In this document: positions 9,602 through 17,655 of the stretch, one piece after another
Numbering within the stretch: position 1 is the stretch's first letter
How the letters are laid out: each line of letters begins with the position of its first letter
DNA from: Frankineae bacterium MT45
GTDB taxonomy: Bacteria > Actinomycetota > Actinomycetes > Mycobacteriales > Jatrophihabitantaceae
Assembly: GCA_900100325.1 (NCBI GenBank)
Contig: LT629697.1
Location: forward strand, 1,054,001-1,118,000
DNA: 64,000 bases
Direction: 5' to 3'
Position numbers and translations under genes: made by a program
The notes under the pieces: generated by a model
Database searches by the model: none
Told to the model about the DNA's origin: nothing
Seen by the model: the letters and a program-made list of their open reading frames with translations, nothing else

Positions 9602-11837
9602 GGCCACGCTGGAGAGCCCGGCCGCTGAGATCGAGGAGGTCGCGCCGTCGTCCGGGCGGCGCTCCCGCCTCCCCACCTGGCGCCGGGGGCGACGCACCCC
9701 GGGCGGCAGCGCGCACGTGCAGGTCGTCGACGGGCTGCGCGGCATCGCGATCCTGCTGGTGATGGCCTATCACTACTGGCAGCTCTCCTTCTGGGTCATC
9801 CCGATCCCCGGCGTCTCGCCGAAGTACAACCTGGAGTTCCTGCAGTTCGCCGGCCAGCTCGGCGTCGACCTCTTCTTCTTCATCAGCGCGTTCTGCCTCT
9901 TCTACCCGCACGCCAAGGCGATGTTCGGGGAGGGGAAGGTACCGGGGCTCAAGCACTTCTACTACCGGCGCTTCATCAAGATCGTCCCGTCGTATGCGCT
10001 CGCGCTGCTCGTCATCGGCTACGGCTTCTCGAGCCTGTACCCGTCGACGTGGGTGCACGGGAAGTGGGCCGACCTCGCGATCCACGCGGTATTCCTGCAT
10101 AACTTCCTGCCGCAGACCCTCTCCAGCTTCAACGGCGTCTTCTGGTCGCTGGCGGTCGAAGTGCAGTTCTACGTCATCTTCCCGCTGCTGGCCCGCTTCT
10201 GTCGGCGCAATCCCTGGTTGACCACGGCCGGGATGGTGGCCGTCGCCGTGCTCTACCGGGCCTGGTCACGGGACAAGGTCGTGGGGAGTTTCGAGCAGTG
10301 GGACAACCAGCTGCCCGGCTACCTGGACCTCTTCGCCGGGGGGATGCTCACCGCCTACCTGGTGTTCTGGGTGCGCGGCCGAAGCGAGGCGGCGCACCGG
10401 CTGCGGTACGTCTTCACCCTGCTGGCCCTGGTCGCGTTCGCGATCCTGCTGATGCTCTTCCGCTGGGACTACAACATCCGCATCGACCTGAACATCACCA
10501 ACATCTGGAAGTCGGACAACCGGCAGTGGCTGGCGCTGGTCTTTCTCTGCATCACGCTCTTCTCCACGTTCAGCATCAACCTGTGGCGCCGGATCCTGGC
10601 CAACCGGGTGCTCCTCTTCCTCTCGACGATCTCCTACAACCTCTACCTCTGGCATCAGGCCGTGGGGCGGGTCATCCGGGAGCGCGGCTGGTACAAGGCC
10701 TCCACGGTGCCACCGACGAGCGATCCGCACTGGCGCTGGAGCTACATGTTCGTCGCCGTCGGCGCCTCGATCGCCGTCGCCACGGTGATCACCTACGGCT
10801 TCGAGCGGCCGCTGCTACGCCGGGGGATCCGGGGCGCCTGCCGGGCGCTGGTCGGGTGGTTCGTCTCGGGCCAACCCGCGCCCGAACCGTCTCCCGCGCC
10901 TGCGTATCAGCCTGTGCCAGCGGTGGAGCATGCTGGGGTTGTCATGAATGAACCACAGCCAGGCGGTACCCCGGTCGCGACGCAGCGGCAGCCGGTGAGC
11001 ACGGCCATGCCGGCCGCCGGTGAACGCATGCGGGTCGTCGGCGTCCTCAACGTCACCCCCGACTCCTTCAGCGACGGCGGCCGGTACCGCAGCGTCGACG
11101 ACGCGATCTCCTGGGCCGAGCGGATGTGGAGCGATGGCGCCGAGTTGATCGACGTCGGCGGCGAGTCCACCCGACCCGGGGCGGAGCGGGTCGCGGTCGA
11201 GGTGGAGACGGCCCGGGTGGTGCCGGTGATCCGGGCTCTGGCTGAGCGGGGAATCGCGGTCTCGATCGACACCATGCGGGCCTCGGTTGCCCAGGCGGCG
11301 CTGGAGGCAGGGGCGCAGGTGGTCAACGATGTCTCCGGCGGCCTGGGCGATCCGGAGATGGCCCGGGTGGTGCGGGAGGCCGGGTGCCCGTGGATCCTCA
11401 TGCACTGGCGCGGGCACAGCACGGTGATGCGCTCGCTGGCCAGTTACGACGACGTCGTGGCCGATGTGGTCGCGGAGCTGAGCCAGCGGGTGGACGCGGC
11501 GCTGACGGTCGGCGTTGACGGCAGCCAACTGATCCTCGATCCCGGGCTCGGCTTCGCCAAGAAGCCCGAGCATGACTGGCGGCTGCTGGCCGGGCTGGAT
11601 CGCCTGCAGACCCTTGGATTCCCGGTGTTGGTCGGCGCCTCCCGCAAGTCCTTCCTGGGAACGCTGCTCGCCGCTCCTGCTGGCGATTCGCGCCCGGTCG
11701 ATCAGCGGGAGGACGCCACGACGGCGATCACCACCTATGCCGCACTCCGCGGTGCGTGGGGCGTTCGGGTCCATCAGGTCCGGGCCGCCGTAGATGCGGC
11801 CACCGTGGTGGCGGCCATCGAACGGGCCGGGAAGTGA
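9591..11837 (+). CDS. folP: Fused acyltransferase-3 membrane protein and dihydropteroate synthase
   Basis: One uninterrupted frame of 748 residues. Residues about 43-410 form an acyltransferase-3 (OafA-like) domain with many membrane helices, opening VVDGLRGIAILLVMAYHYWQ. A Pro-rich linker of about 65 residues follows. From about Met480 there is a complete dihydropteroate synthase, with NVTPDSFSDGG, DVGGESTRPGAERV, NDVSGG, DPGLGFAKKPEHDW, LVGASRKSFLG and a final RVHQV. DHPS condenses pABA with dihydropterin pyrophosphate. No stop separates the halves, so the DHPS would be tethered to the membrane unless translation restarts inside, for example at ATG 10944 (weak GGGG upstream), 11007 or 11028. 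Folate genes follow directly, with folB 4 nt after the stop. Confidence 0.88.
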   Translation: MAFEATLESPAAEIEEVAPSSGRRSRLPTWRRGRRTPGGSAHVQVVDGLRGIAILLVMAYHYWQLSFWVIPIPGVSPKYNLEFLQFAGQLGVDLFFFISAFCLFYPHAKAMFGEGKVPGLKHFYYRRFIKIVPSYALALLVIGYGFSSLYPSTWVHGKWADLAIHAVFLHNFLPQTLSSFNGVFWSLAVEVQFYVIFPLLARFCRRNPWLTTAGMVAVAVLYRAWSRDKVVGSFEQWDNQLPGYLDLFAGGMLTAYLVFWVRGRSEAAHRLRYVFTLLALVAFAILLMLFRWDYNIRIDLNITNIWKSDNRQWLALVFLCITLFSTFSINLWRRILANRVLLFLSTISYNLYLWHQAVGRVIRERGWYKASTVPPTSDPHWRWSYMFVAVGASIAVATVITYGFERPLLRRGIRGACRALVGWFVSGQPAPEPSPAPAYQPVPAVEHAGVVMNEPQPGGTPVATQRQPVSTAMPAAGERMRVVGVLNVTPDSFSDGGRYRSVDDAISWAERMWSDGAELIDVGGESTRPGAERVAVEVETARVVPVIRALAERGIAVSIDTMRASVAQAALEAGAQVVNDVSGGLGDPEMARVVREAGCPWILMHWRGHSTVMRSLASYDDVVADVVAELSQRVDAALTVGVDGSQLILDPGLGFAKKPEHDWRLLAGLDRLQTLGFPVLVGASRKSFLGTLLAAPAGDSRPVDQREDATTAITTYAALRGAWGVRVHQVRAAVDAATVVAAIERAGK

Positions 11838-11841
11838 CGAG

Positions 11842-12201
11842 ATGTCCGACCTGATAACGCTGACCGGGCTACGAGTACGTGGAAATCACGGGGTGTTCGA
11901 CTTCGAGCGGCGCGACGGGCAGGATTTCGTGGTCGACGTCGTCCTGGAGCTCGATACGGCACCGGCGGCAACGAGCGACGACGTGCAGGACACGGTGCAC
12001 TACGGCGAGCTGGCACAGGGCCTGGCTGAGGTGATCGCCGGTGAGCCGGTGAATCTGCTGGAGCGCCTGGCCCAGCGGCTGGCCGACGTCTGCCTGGCCG
12101 ACGCCCGAGTGCGGGCCGCGACGGTCACCGTCCACAAGCCTCAGGCACCGATACCCCTTACTTTCGCTGATGTTTCGGTGACGATTCGACGGGCTCGATG
12201 A
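11842..12201 (+). CDS. folB: Dihydroneopterin aldolase
   Basis: Converts 7,8-dihydroneopterin to 6-hydroxymethyl-dihydropterin and glycolaldehyde. It has 119 residues, the normal family size. The N-terminal segment LTGLRVRGNHGVFDFERRDGQDFVVDV carries the conserved substrate-binding Glu region, and the C-terminal VTVHKPQAPIPLTF holds the conserved Lys-Pro. It lies 4 nt after the folP frame and is followed by folK, completing the standard folP-folB-folK order. ATG 11842 fits the family N-terminus; earlier in-frame codons lie inside folP. Confidence 0.95.
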   Translation: MSDLITLTGLRVRGNHGVFDFERRDGQDFVVDVVLELDTAPAATSDDVQDTVHYGELAQGLAEVIAGEPVNLLERLAQRLADVCLADARVRAATVTVHKPQAPIPLTFADVSVTIRRAR

Positions 12202-12232
12202 GCACGCGGCGGAGCGGATTGGAGGCGTCGAC

Positions 12233-12736
12233 TTGAGCCGCGCCGTGCTCTCGGTCGGATCAAACCTCGGTGACAGCCTCGGACACTTGCAGGGCGTGGT
12301 CGCCACCTTCAACGAGTGGGTCGTCGCCGTCTCCAGCGTCTACGAGACGCCGGCCTGGGGCGGCGTAGAGCAGCAGAACTTCCTCAATGCCGTGATAATT
12401 GTTGATGATTCTCACGCCGACGCGTGGGAGTGGTTGCGCCGCGCCCAGGCCTGCGAAGAGGCTGCGGAGCGCACCCGGGAGGTGCATTGGGGGCCGCGCA
12501 CGCTCGACGTCGACATCGTCGCGGTGGACGAGGTGCGCAGTGATGACCCCCGGTTGCGGCTGCCGCACCCCTACGCCGCTCAGCGTGCGTTCGTCCTCGT
12601 GCCATGGCTGGAGGCCGATGCCGACGCCCGGCTGCCGGAGGGTCCGGTCTCGCAGCTGCTGGTCTCCCTAGCGAGCGACGAGGTCCGCGGCGTGCGGCGC
12701 CGGCCCGAGTTGAGCCTGCTGGTCGGTTCACCATGA
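12233..12736 (+). CDS. folK: 6-hydroxymethyl-7,8-dihydropterin pyrophosphokinase
   Basis: Transfers pyrophosphate from ATP to hydroxymethyl-dihydropterin, making the FolP substrate. It has 167 residues. Family landmarks are LSVGSNLGDSLGHLQ, VSSVYETPAWGG, QNFLNAVI and the signature WGPRTLDVDIVAVDEV. The start is a TTG at 12233, supported by GGAGG 7 nt upstream and by the family N-terminus; GTG 12245 is a weaker alternative. Its stop overlaps the DUF3180 gene. Confidence 0.94.
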   Translation: MSRAVLSVGSNLGDSLGHLQGVVATFNEWVVAVSSVYETPAWGGVEQQNFLNAVIIVDDSHADAWEWLRRAQACEEAAERTREVHWGPRTLDVDIVAVDEVRSDDPRLRLPHPYAAQRAFVLVPWLEADADARLPEGPVSQLLVSLASDEVRGVRRRPELSLLVGSP

Positions 12737-13182
12737 TCCGGCGCACGTCGATCCTGGACCTGGCGATCCCGTTCCTGCTGGTGCTTGCCGTGGTCCGGCT
12801 CGCCCTCCGCGGCACCTACGGATCGCTGGCCCCGTTGAGCTATTTCGTCCCGATCCCGCTGCTCGCCCTCGCGATCGTCGAATTCGCCCTCGCCAAGCGG
12901 GTGCGGGACGTGATCAACCACGAGGCGGACGCGAAGGTGATGACCGCAATCGCCATCGCGCGCTGCGCCGCCCTCGGGAAGGCCTCGGCCATCGGTGCCG
13001 CCGCCGTCGGGGGCGCCTTCGCGGCGATGCTCCTGCGGGTCCTGCCGATCTTCTCGACCGTCAACGCGGCTCGCCATGACGCGACTGTGAGTGCCTTCGG
13101 GCTGGCCGCATCGGCCCTGCTGCTGGCCGCCGGATTGCTGCTGGAGCGGGCCGCGATTATCCCGAACGACCCGAAAAGCTGA
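12733..13182 (+). CDS. DUF3180 family membrane protein
   Basis: A 149-residue integral membrane protein with four hydrophobic segments: about residues 8-25, 35-53, 82-104 and 117-137. It matches the DUF3180 protein that sits directly after folK in mycobacteria (Rv3605c) and most actinobacteria. No biochemical role is established. The start is in an ATGA overlap with folK, so it is part of the folate operon. Confidence 0.9.
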   Translation: MIRRTSILDLAIPFLLVLAVVRLALRGTYGSLAPLSYFVPIPLLALAIVEFALAKRVRDVINHEADAKVMTAIAIARCAALGKASAIGAAAVGGAFAAMLLRVLPIFSTVNAARHDATVSAFGLAASALLLAAGLLLERAAIIPNDPKS

Positions 13183-13226
13183 GTTGCCGCTGATTTCGCG
13201 CCTTCTGGTGGGGTCGCCGCTGCCGG

Positions 13227-13232
13227 TAGGAT
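13227..13232 (+). promoter_or_regulatory. -10 box TAGGAT, leaderless start
   Basis: TAGGAT is followed by exactly 6 nt and then ATG 13239. There is no Shine-Dalgarno sequence. The spacing is identical to several other genes in the window. Confidence 0.5.
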
Positions 13233-13238
13233 CGGTTC

Positions 13239-14615
13239 ATGCCAGCCGTCGCACCGCTCTCGCGCTCGCGCCGGACACTGCGCACGGTGGGCATGGCCGT
13301 TGCGCTGCTGCTCGGCGCGGCAGGCCTGGCGATGGTAGTGCTCGGCAAGACCCAGAAGATCGAGTCGATCGGCATCGTCATCGGGCTCTGGGGCATCGCC
13401 ACTGGCTATATCGCGACGATGGATCCGCGCCATCACGGCGATGAGCGTGAAGACGCCGACGGACGCGACCCTGGCGCGCAGCTGGCCATGATCGACGATT
13501 TCCGCGAGCGGTACGAGATGCAGCTGGAAGTGATGCTGCGCCGCGAGATCGAGCGGGTGCTCCGTTCGGAACTGGCGGATCTGCGCGGCGAGGTCTCGGG
13601 CCTGCGCGGTGAGATGAACGAGAAGTTCGACGGGCAGCTTCGGCTGGAGCGCATCGAGACGACCCGAGTGATCGGCTCGGATATCCAGTCGCTTCATGAA
13701 GAGGTCCGCCGGTTGGCCGTTGCCCGCGACGATCCGTTCGAGGCGCGGGGCGCGAACTGGGACGCCCCGGCGCCCCTGACGCCGGCTCCGCCGGTCGCCT
13801 CCGGCCCACCAGCGGCGACGCCGCTGGCCGCTGAGTCGGAGCCCCGCCCCACGTCCGGGGAGACGCTGGCCGAGACGTCGAACCCGACGACCTGGCTCCC
13901 GGCCTACGATGCGCCGCGCCGCCCGCCGGTGACCTCCGAGGCCGCCGCAGCCGCGTCGGCCGCACCCGGTCAGCCGGCAGCGCCCGTCCCGCCCGCTGCG
14001 CCCGCTGTGCCTCTCCAGCCCGCCGCCGCCGCGGCGTCGCCGGCCGCCGCAGCGTCGCCGGCCAGCCCGGTTCAGCCGGCGGCCGTCAATCCGCTCACGG
14101 CGCCCAAGCCCGCAGATGTGAGTCCGCTCGCGGCGCCCAAGCCGGCTACGCCGCCAGCCTGGCAGCCGACTCCCTGGCAGCCGACCTCGCCGCCGGCCGC
14201 CCCAGCGCCGCCCGCTCCGGCCGCTGCTTCGTCCCCATTCAGTGGCGTCACCTGGCCGAACGGCGCCGCCGTCTCGCCGAATGCCGGCGCGAAGTCGGTG
14301 AACAACGGCGCCGACTCCTCCAAGGCGGACGGCACCTCGGCATTTGGGTCTACTTCGGAGCCGGCTCGCTCGGAACCGGCTAAGTCCGAGAAGCCGAGCG
14401 CGAACTGGGACCCGTTCGCTGACATGCCTCGGATCGGCGTCTTCTCAAGCCCCGACCTGCTGCCGGATGAGCCACCGGCCAGCAACTACGTAGGGCGCCG
14501 CCGTCCGAATGCCGATGAGACCGCACCACCGTCCAAGCCGGCCGGTGGGCGTCGCCGCCGGGCCGACGGTGAGGACAGTGAGGTCCTGAACCGGGTCCTC
14601 GGGCACGACAGCTAG
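13239..14615 (+). CDS. Membrane protein with coiled coil and long Ala/Pro-rich tail
   Basis: A 458-residue protein. Two N-terminal transmembrane helices (about residues 17-37 and 44-62) are followed by an Arg/Glu-rich predicted coiled coil (about 75-160). About 270 residues of Ala/Pro/Ser low-complexity sequence come next, then a conserved-looking end (NWDPFADMPRIGVFSSPDLLPDEPPASNYVGRRR). The position after DUF3180 matches Rv3604c of M. tuberculosis, described as an Ala/Arg/Pro-rich transmembrane protein, so it is probably the equivalent gene. No function is known. Short in-frame repeats (AAPKPA) occur in the tail. Confidence 0.82.
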   Translation: MPAVAPLSRSRRTLRTVGMAVALLLGAAGLAMVVLGKTQKIESIGIVIGLWGIATGYIATMDPRHHGDEREDADGRDPGAQLAMIDDFRERYEMQLEVMLRREIERVLRSELADLRGEVSGLRGEMNEKFDGQLRLERIETTRVIGSDIQSLHEEVRRLAVARDDPFEARGANWDAPAPLTPAPPVASGPPAATPLAAESEPRPTSGETLAETSNPTTWLPAYDAPRRPPVTSEAAAAASAAPGQPAAPVPPAAPAVPLQPAAAAASPAAAASPASPVQPAAVNPLTAPKPADVSPLAAPKPATPPAWQPTPWQPTSPPAAPAPPAPAAASSPFSGVTWPNGAAVSPNAGAKSVNNGADSSKADGTSAFGSTSEPARSEPAKSEKPSANWDPFADMPRIGVFSSPDLLPDEPPASNYVGRRRPNADETAPPSKPAGGRRRRADGEDSEVLNRVLGHDS

Positions 14616-14744
14616 CCGGTTCTCGGCTTATCGGTACTTGGCCTACCGTGGCCTACCGGTTCTTGGCCTATGGGTTCTCGGCTAACCCGGTCCTTGGCCT
14701 ACTGTGGCCTACCCGGTTCTCGGGTAACCCGGTTCTTGGCCTAC
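14616..14744. repeat. Degenerate short tandem repeats after the folate cluster
   Basis: Several imperfect copies of a 13-17 bp unit, ccggttcttggccta and variants (ggttctcggcta, ggtccttggccta), lie head to tail between two convergent genes. The rest of the gap to 14797 holds nothing I recognise. Confidence 0.75.
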
Positions 14745-14797
14745 GACCGCTCAGAATGCCCGCCCGGGTGGGCGTGGGGCGTCCGCGACTTCTGCGA

Positions 14798-15742
14798 CTA
14801 GTCGAGGAAGCCGTTGCGTCGCCAGGCCCGCTGAGCGACCGGGGCGAGCATGCCGTTCTCCATCAGGAACTTGCCGAGGCTGGCGAAGCCGCGCTTCTTG
14901 TTGGCGATGTGCAGCGGGTTGGCCAGGGCCTGGGCACGGGCAACCTTGGGGTCGAGCCCGACGCGGCGGTAGATCTCGGGGTTGGTAAAGGCGTAGGCCA
15001 TCAGCGGTCCGCCGATACCACTCATCCGGGAGACGGTGGCCCGATCGAAGCGGCTCGCCTCGTTGACCCGGCGCAGCACCCCCTCACGGGCGTAACGGAT
15101 GTGCCGTGCCTCTTCGGTGACGTGAATGCGCATCAACTGGGAGACGATCGGCTGCAGTTCGGGGTCGGCGATCATCTCGCGCTGCAAGGTATCGAAGATC
15201 TCCTCGCCCACCAGGGCCGCGACCCAGAGCATGGTTCCGCGCAGGCCGGCCGGAACCCGGCTGATGACGGCGAGCTGGGTCTTGGAGAGCATGAACGGCT
15301 GCGCCCCGATGGTCTCGATGACCCGTCCGAACATCACCATGTGACGGGTCTCGTCGCCCATCTCGGTAAGCGAGTAGTGCACGTGCGGGGCGGTGGGATC
15401 GTTGTGCAGGATCATCCGGGCCAGCCCTTGAATCAGCAGGTTCTCGAACCAGATGCCGACGCTGAGGATGTTGGCCAGCTCCTGACGGCTCAGCTCGATC
15501 CGCTGCTGCTGGCTCATGCCCTCCCACAGCGGCGTGCCGTAGAGGGTGGACATCGTCTGCGGCAGGTAGAACCGCTCCGGGTCCAGCGGTGCCTTCCAAT
15601 CGATGTCGATCGCCGGGTCGTAGGAGCGTTTTACCGATCCGCCGAGCAGGCGGGTAGCGACCACCTGCTTGTCGGTGACCCTCGTCCGGGCGTTGGTGTC
15701 GGTTTTGGCGGCCGTGGACTGGCTCTTCGCTGGCGCACTCAT
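14798..15742 (-). CDS. AurF-like diiron oxygenase
   Basis: A 314-residue protein of the p-aminobenzoate N-oxygenase AurF family. These carboxylate-bridged diiron enzymes oxidise arylamines or other substrates in secondary metabolism. All seven expected iron ligands align by spacing: Glu100, Glu131, His134, Glu180, His207, Glu211 and His214 (segments FENLLI, GDETRHM, VGEEIF, HVTEEARH). Catalytic competence is therefore likely; the substrate is not evident. It is transcribed away from a TetR gene, which may regulate it. No biosynthetic gene cluster surrounds it, so a housekeeping lipid or amine oxidation is as likely as natural-product chemistry. Confidence 0.88.
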   Translation of the reverse strand: MSAPAKSQSTAAKTDTNARTRVTDKQVVATRLLGGSVKRSYDPAIDIDWKAPLDPERFYLPQTMSTLYGTPLWEGMSQQQRIELSRQELANILSVGIWFENLLIQGLARMILHNDPTAPHVHYSLTEMGDETRHMVMFGRVIETIGAQPFMLSKTQLAVISRVPAGLRGTMLWVAALVGEEIFDTLQREMIADPELQPIVSQLMRIHVTEEARHIRYAREGVLRRVNEASRFDRATVSRMSGIGGPLMAYAFTNPEIYRRVGLDPKVARAQALANPLHIANKKRGFASLGKFLMENGMLAPVAQRAWRRNGFLD

Positions 15743-15846
15743 GGTGAAGTCGTCCTCCGTTGGCCACGACGGGCCGAGTCATTCGGCGCTGCCAGCGAGG
15801 TCGGGGTGACCGCTACCGGAGCAAGGGGGTTTTCGTTTGCCTTCGA

Positions 15847-15876
15847 ACCGTAAACCTATCTGAGACGGGGCGTCAA
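15847..15876 (-). promoter_or_regulatory. Promoter for the diiron oxygenase
   Basis: On the minus strand TTGACG (15876-15871) is followed by an 18-bp spacer and TACGGT (15852-15847). The transcript would have a leader of about 100 nt before ATG 15742. The divergent TetR regulator could act here. Confidence 0.45.
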
Positions 15877-15976
15877 GGGTAAATTCGATGTGGCGAACAA
15901 CGTTATCGACTCTGAACGTACGTGTCGCGCTGAACGGTAGAGTCAGGCAACCGGGGGAAGTAATTGAGCTACAGGG

Positions 15977-16765
15977 GTGCACGCAGTGGTCGTTAGACGT
16001 GGTTCAGCCACGCCCAGCGGATTGCCAACGAGTGGGCGGGCGGCCGAGACGGCGAGCGCCGACGACCAGATCCGGGCCCGCATCCTGGACGCCGCTTACC
16101 AGTGCCTAATGGAGAGTGGCTACAGCACGCGGCTGCATGCCGCGATCGCCGAGCGCTCGGGATATTCGCGCCCCACGGTCTACAAGTACGTCGGTGATCA
16201 GCAGGCCATCATCGGGGCGCTGGTGCACCGTGAATTGAGCCGCTACTTCGCCATCGCCCAGTCGGTGCTCACCACGCCGGGTAGCCCGCGGGAGCGCTTC
16301 GTCGACGCGGTCGTCTTCAGCGTGCAGTTCGGCCGGCAGCACCCGCTGCTGCAGAAGGGTCTGCGGGAGAGCCCGGAGGTCGTCCTGCCGTGGTTCACCG
16401 TGAACTCCGGGCCGATGATCAACCTCTGCCTGAATGCGCTGACCCCTCACATCGAGCTACTGGTGAGCGTCGGCGAATTGCCGGCCCGCACCGACGCCCG
16501 CGTCATCACCGAATGGACGTTCCGGCTGGCCACGTCGATGGTGATCTCACCCTCAACCCTGGATCTGCCGGATGCTGACAGCCTGCGCGCCTACTTGGGG
16601 GCGCTGCTGGACATCGGCGGGGCGACCCGGGTGCCGGTGCCGAAGTCGGCCGGCGCGGTCTCGTCGACGGGCGCGGTCTCGTCGACGGGTGCGGCCTCGG
16701 CGGCTGGGCCTGCGGCAACGGGGGTTCTCGCGGCAGGTGTCCAGCCGGGCGGCGCAACCACGTAG
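15977..16765 (+). CDS. TetR family transcriptional regulator
   Basis: About 262 residues. The N-terminal helix-turn-helix region reads ILDAAYQCLMESGYSTRLHA, then SGYSRPTVYKYVGDQQAI, the TetR recognition-helix pattern. The middle is a helical ligand domain. The last 45 residues are Ala/Ser/Thr-Gly low complexity (repeated GAVSSTG), encoded antisense to the end of the fatty acid hydroxylase gene. GTG 15977 or GTG 15986 may be the start; AGGGG is better spaced for the second. It lies between the divergent diiron oxygenase and the convergent hydroxylase and probably controls one or both. Confidence 0.85.
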   Translation: MHAVVVRRGSATPSGLPTSGRAAETASADDQIRARILDAAYQCLMESGYSTRLHAAIAERSGYSRPTVYKYVGDQQAIIGALVHRELSRYFAIAQSVLTTPGSPRERFVDAVVFSVQFGRQHPLLQKGLRESPEVVLPWFTVNSGPMINLCLNALTPHIELLVSVGELPARTDARVITEWTFRLATSMVISPSTLDLPDADSLRAYLGALLDIGGATRVPVPKSAGAVSSTGAVSSTGAASAAGPAATGVLAAGVQPGGATT

Positions 16766-17571
16766 CCGACGCGCTCGCGCCAGGTCCGGGCCGTCCGTAC
16801 GTCCCGGAAGATCGCTCCGTACTCGTAGTACTGCAGGCGGAACGGGTTGTAGCTGTCGATGTTCTTCGTGAGTCCGTAGGTCGGTCGTCGCTGCTCTTCG
16901 GCGAAGGTGCCGAACATCCGGTCCCAGATGATCAGGATTCCGGCGTAGTTCCGGTCGAGGTACTCAGGGTCGCTGGCGTGATGCACCCGATGATGCGACG
17001 GCGTGTTGAAGATCAGTTCGATGGGCTTCGGCAGGCGGCCGACCCGCTCGGTGTGCACGAAGAATTGGAAGATCAGGTTGATCGAGAAGCTGAAGAAGAT
17101 CATCCAGGGCGGCACGCCGAGCAGCGGTAGCGGTACCCAGCAGAGCAGCTCGAACCACGGGTTCCACTTCTGACGCACCGCCGTCGAGAGGTTGAAGCGC
17201 TGGCTGTTGTGATGGACCTGGTGGCCGGCCCAGAGCAGCCGCACCCGGTGCGAGGCGCGGTGGTAGCTGTACCAGATGAGGTCGACACCGACCAGGACGA
17301 TCACCCAGCTCCACCACTTGTGGGTGTCGATGCGCAGCGGCGTGATCGCGTAGAGCACGGAGTAGAGCAGTAGCGCGGCGAAGCGGGCGGCTCCGTTGAT
17401 GACCAGCGAGCCGAGGCCGATGGCGATGTTGGTGCGGCTGTCGCGACCCTCGTACCCGATGAAACGGTCGTCCTCGTCATCCAGGAAGCGCATCGAGACG
17501 ACCTCGATGACCATAAAAAGTATGAAGAACGGGATGGCAAAGACGAGCGGGTCGCGCAGCTGCTCAGGCAT
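16591..17571 (-). CDS. Sterol desaturase / fatty acid hydroxylase family membrane enzyme
   Basis: A 326-residue integral membrane diiron enzyme. The histidine clusters of the family are visible: HRASH, HQVHH and, further on, HHRVHH. Four or so membrane helices surround them, starting with FAIPFFILFMVIEVVSMRFL. Such enzymes hydroxylate or desaturate lipids, carotenoids or sterol-like substrates; the substrate here is unknown. The C-terminal 50 residues are low complexity (repeated APVDET) and overlap the convergent TetR gene by 175 nt. It is divergent from a second TetR gene, with a palindromic operator between them. Confidence 0.9.
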   Translation of the reverse strand: MPEQLRDPLVFAIPFFILFMVIEVVSMRFLDDEDDRFIGYEGRDSRTNIAIGLGSLVINGAARFAALLLYSVLYAITPLRIDTHKWWSWVIVLVGVDLIWYSYHRASHRVRLLWAGHQVHHNSQRFNLSTAVRQKWNPWFELLCWVPLPLLGVPPWMIFFSFSINLIFQFFVHTERVGRLPKPIELIFNTPSHHRVHHASDPEYLDRNYAGILIIWDRMFGTFAEEQRRPTYGLTKNIDSYNPFRLQYYEYGAIFRDVRTARTWRERVGYVVAPPGWTPAARTPVAAGPAAEAAPVDETAPVDETAPADFGTGTRVAPPMSSSAPK

Positions 17572-17613
17572 GCAGCCTGCCTTCCGTTCCGGGCACGTCT
17601 GGGTGCGACTACG

Positions 17614-17633
17614 AACTGACTCTACGGTCAGTT
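17614..17633. promoter_or_regulatory. Palindromic TetR-type operator
   Basis: A perfect inverted repeat, AACTGAC-N6-GTCAGTT, sits in the 84-bp gap between the divergent hydroxylase gene and the TetR gene at 17656. Size and position fit a TetR dimer site repressing both promoters. Confidence 0.7.
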
Positions 17634-17642
17634 AATTTACGG

Positions 17643-17648
17643 TACGCT
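17643..17648 (+). promoter_or_regulatory. -10 box TACGCT, leaderless start for TetR
   Basis: TACGCT lies 7 nt upstream of GTG 17656 with no ribosome site between. It is just downstream of the palindromic operator, so binding there would block this promoter. Confidence 0.4.
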
Positions 17649-17655
17649 TTCGTCC

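Noticed and set aside
14648..15853. 401-residue plus-strand frame opposite the AurF-like gene
   Set aside because: The minus strand carries all seven diiron ligands; the plus frame also reads through the short tandem repeats.
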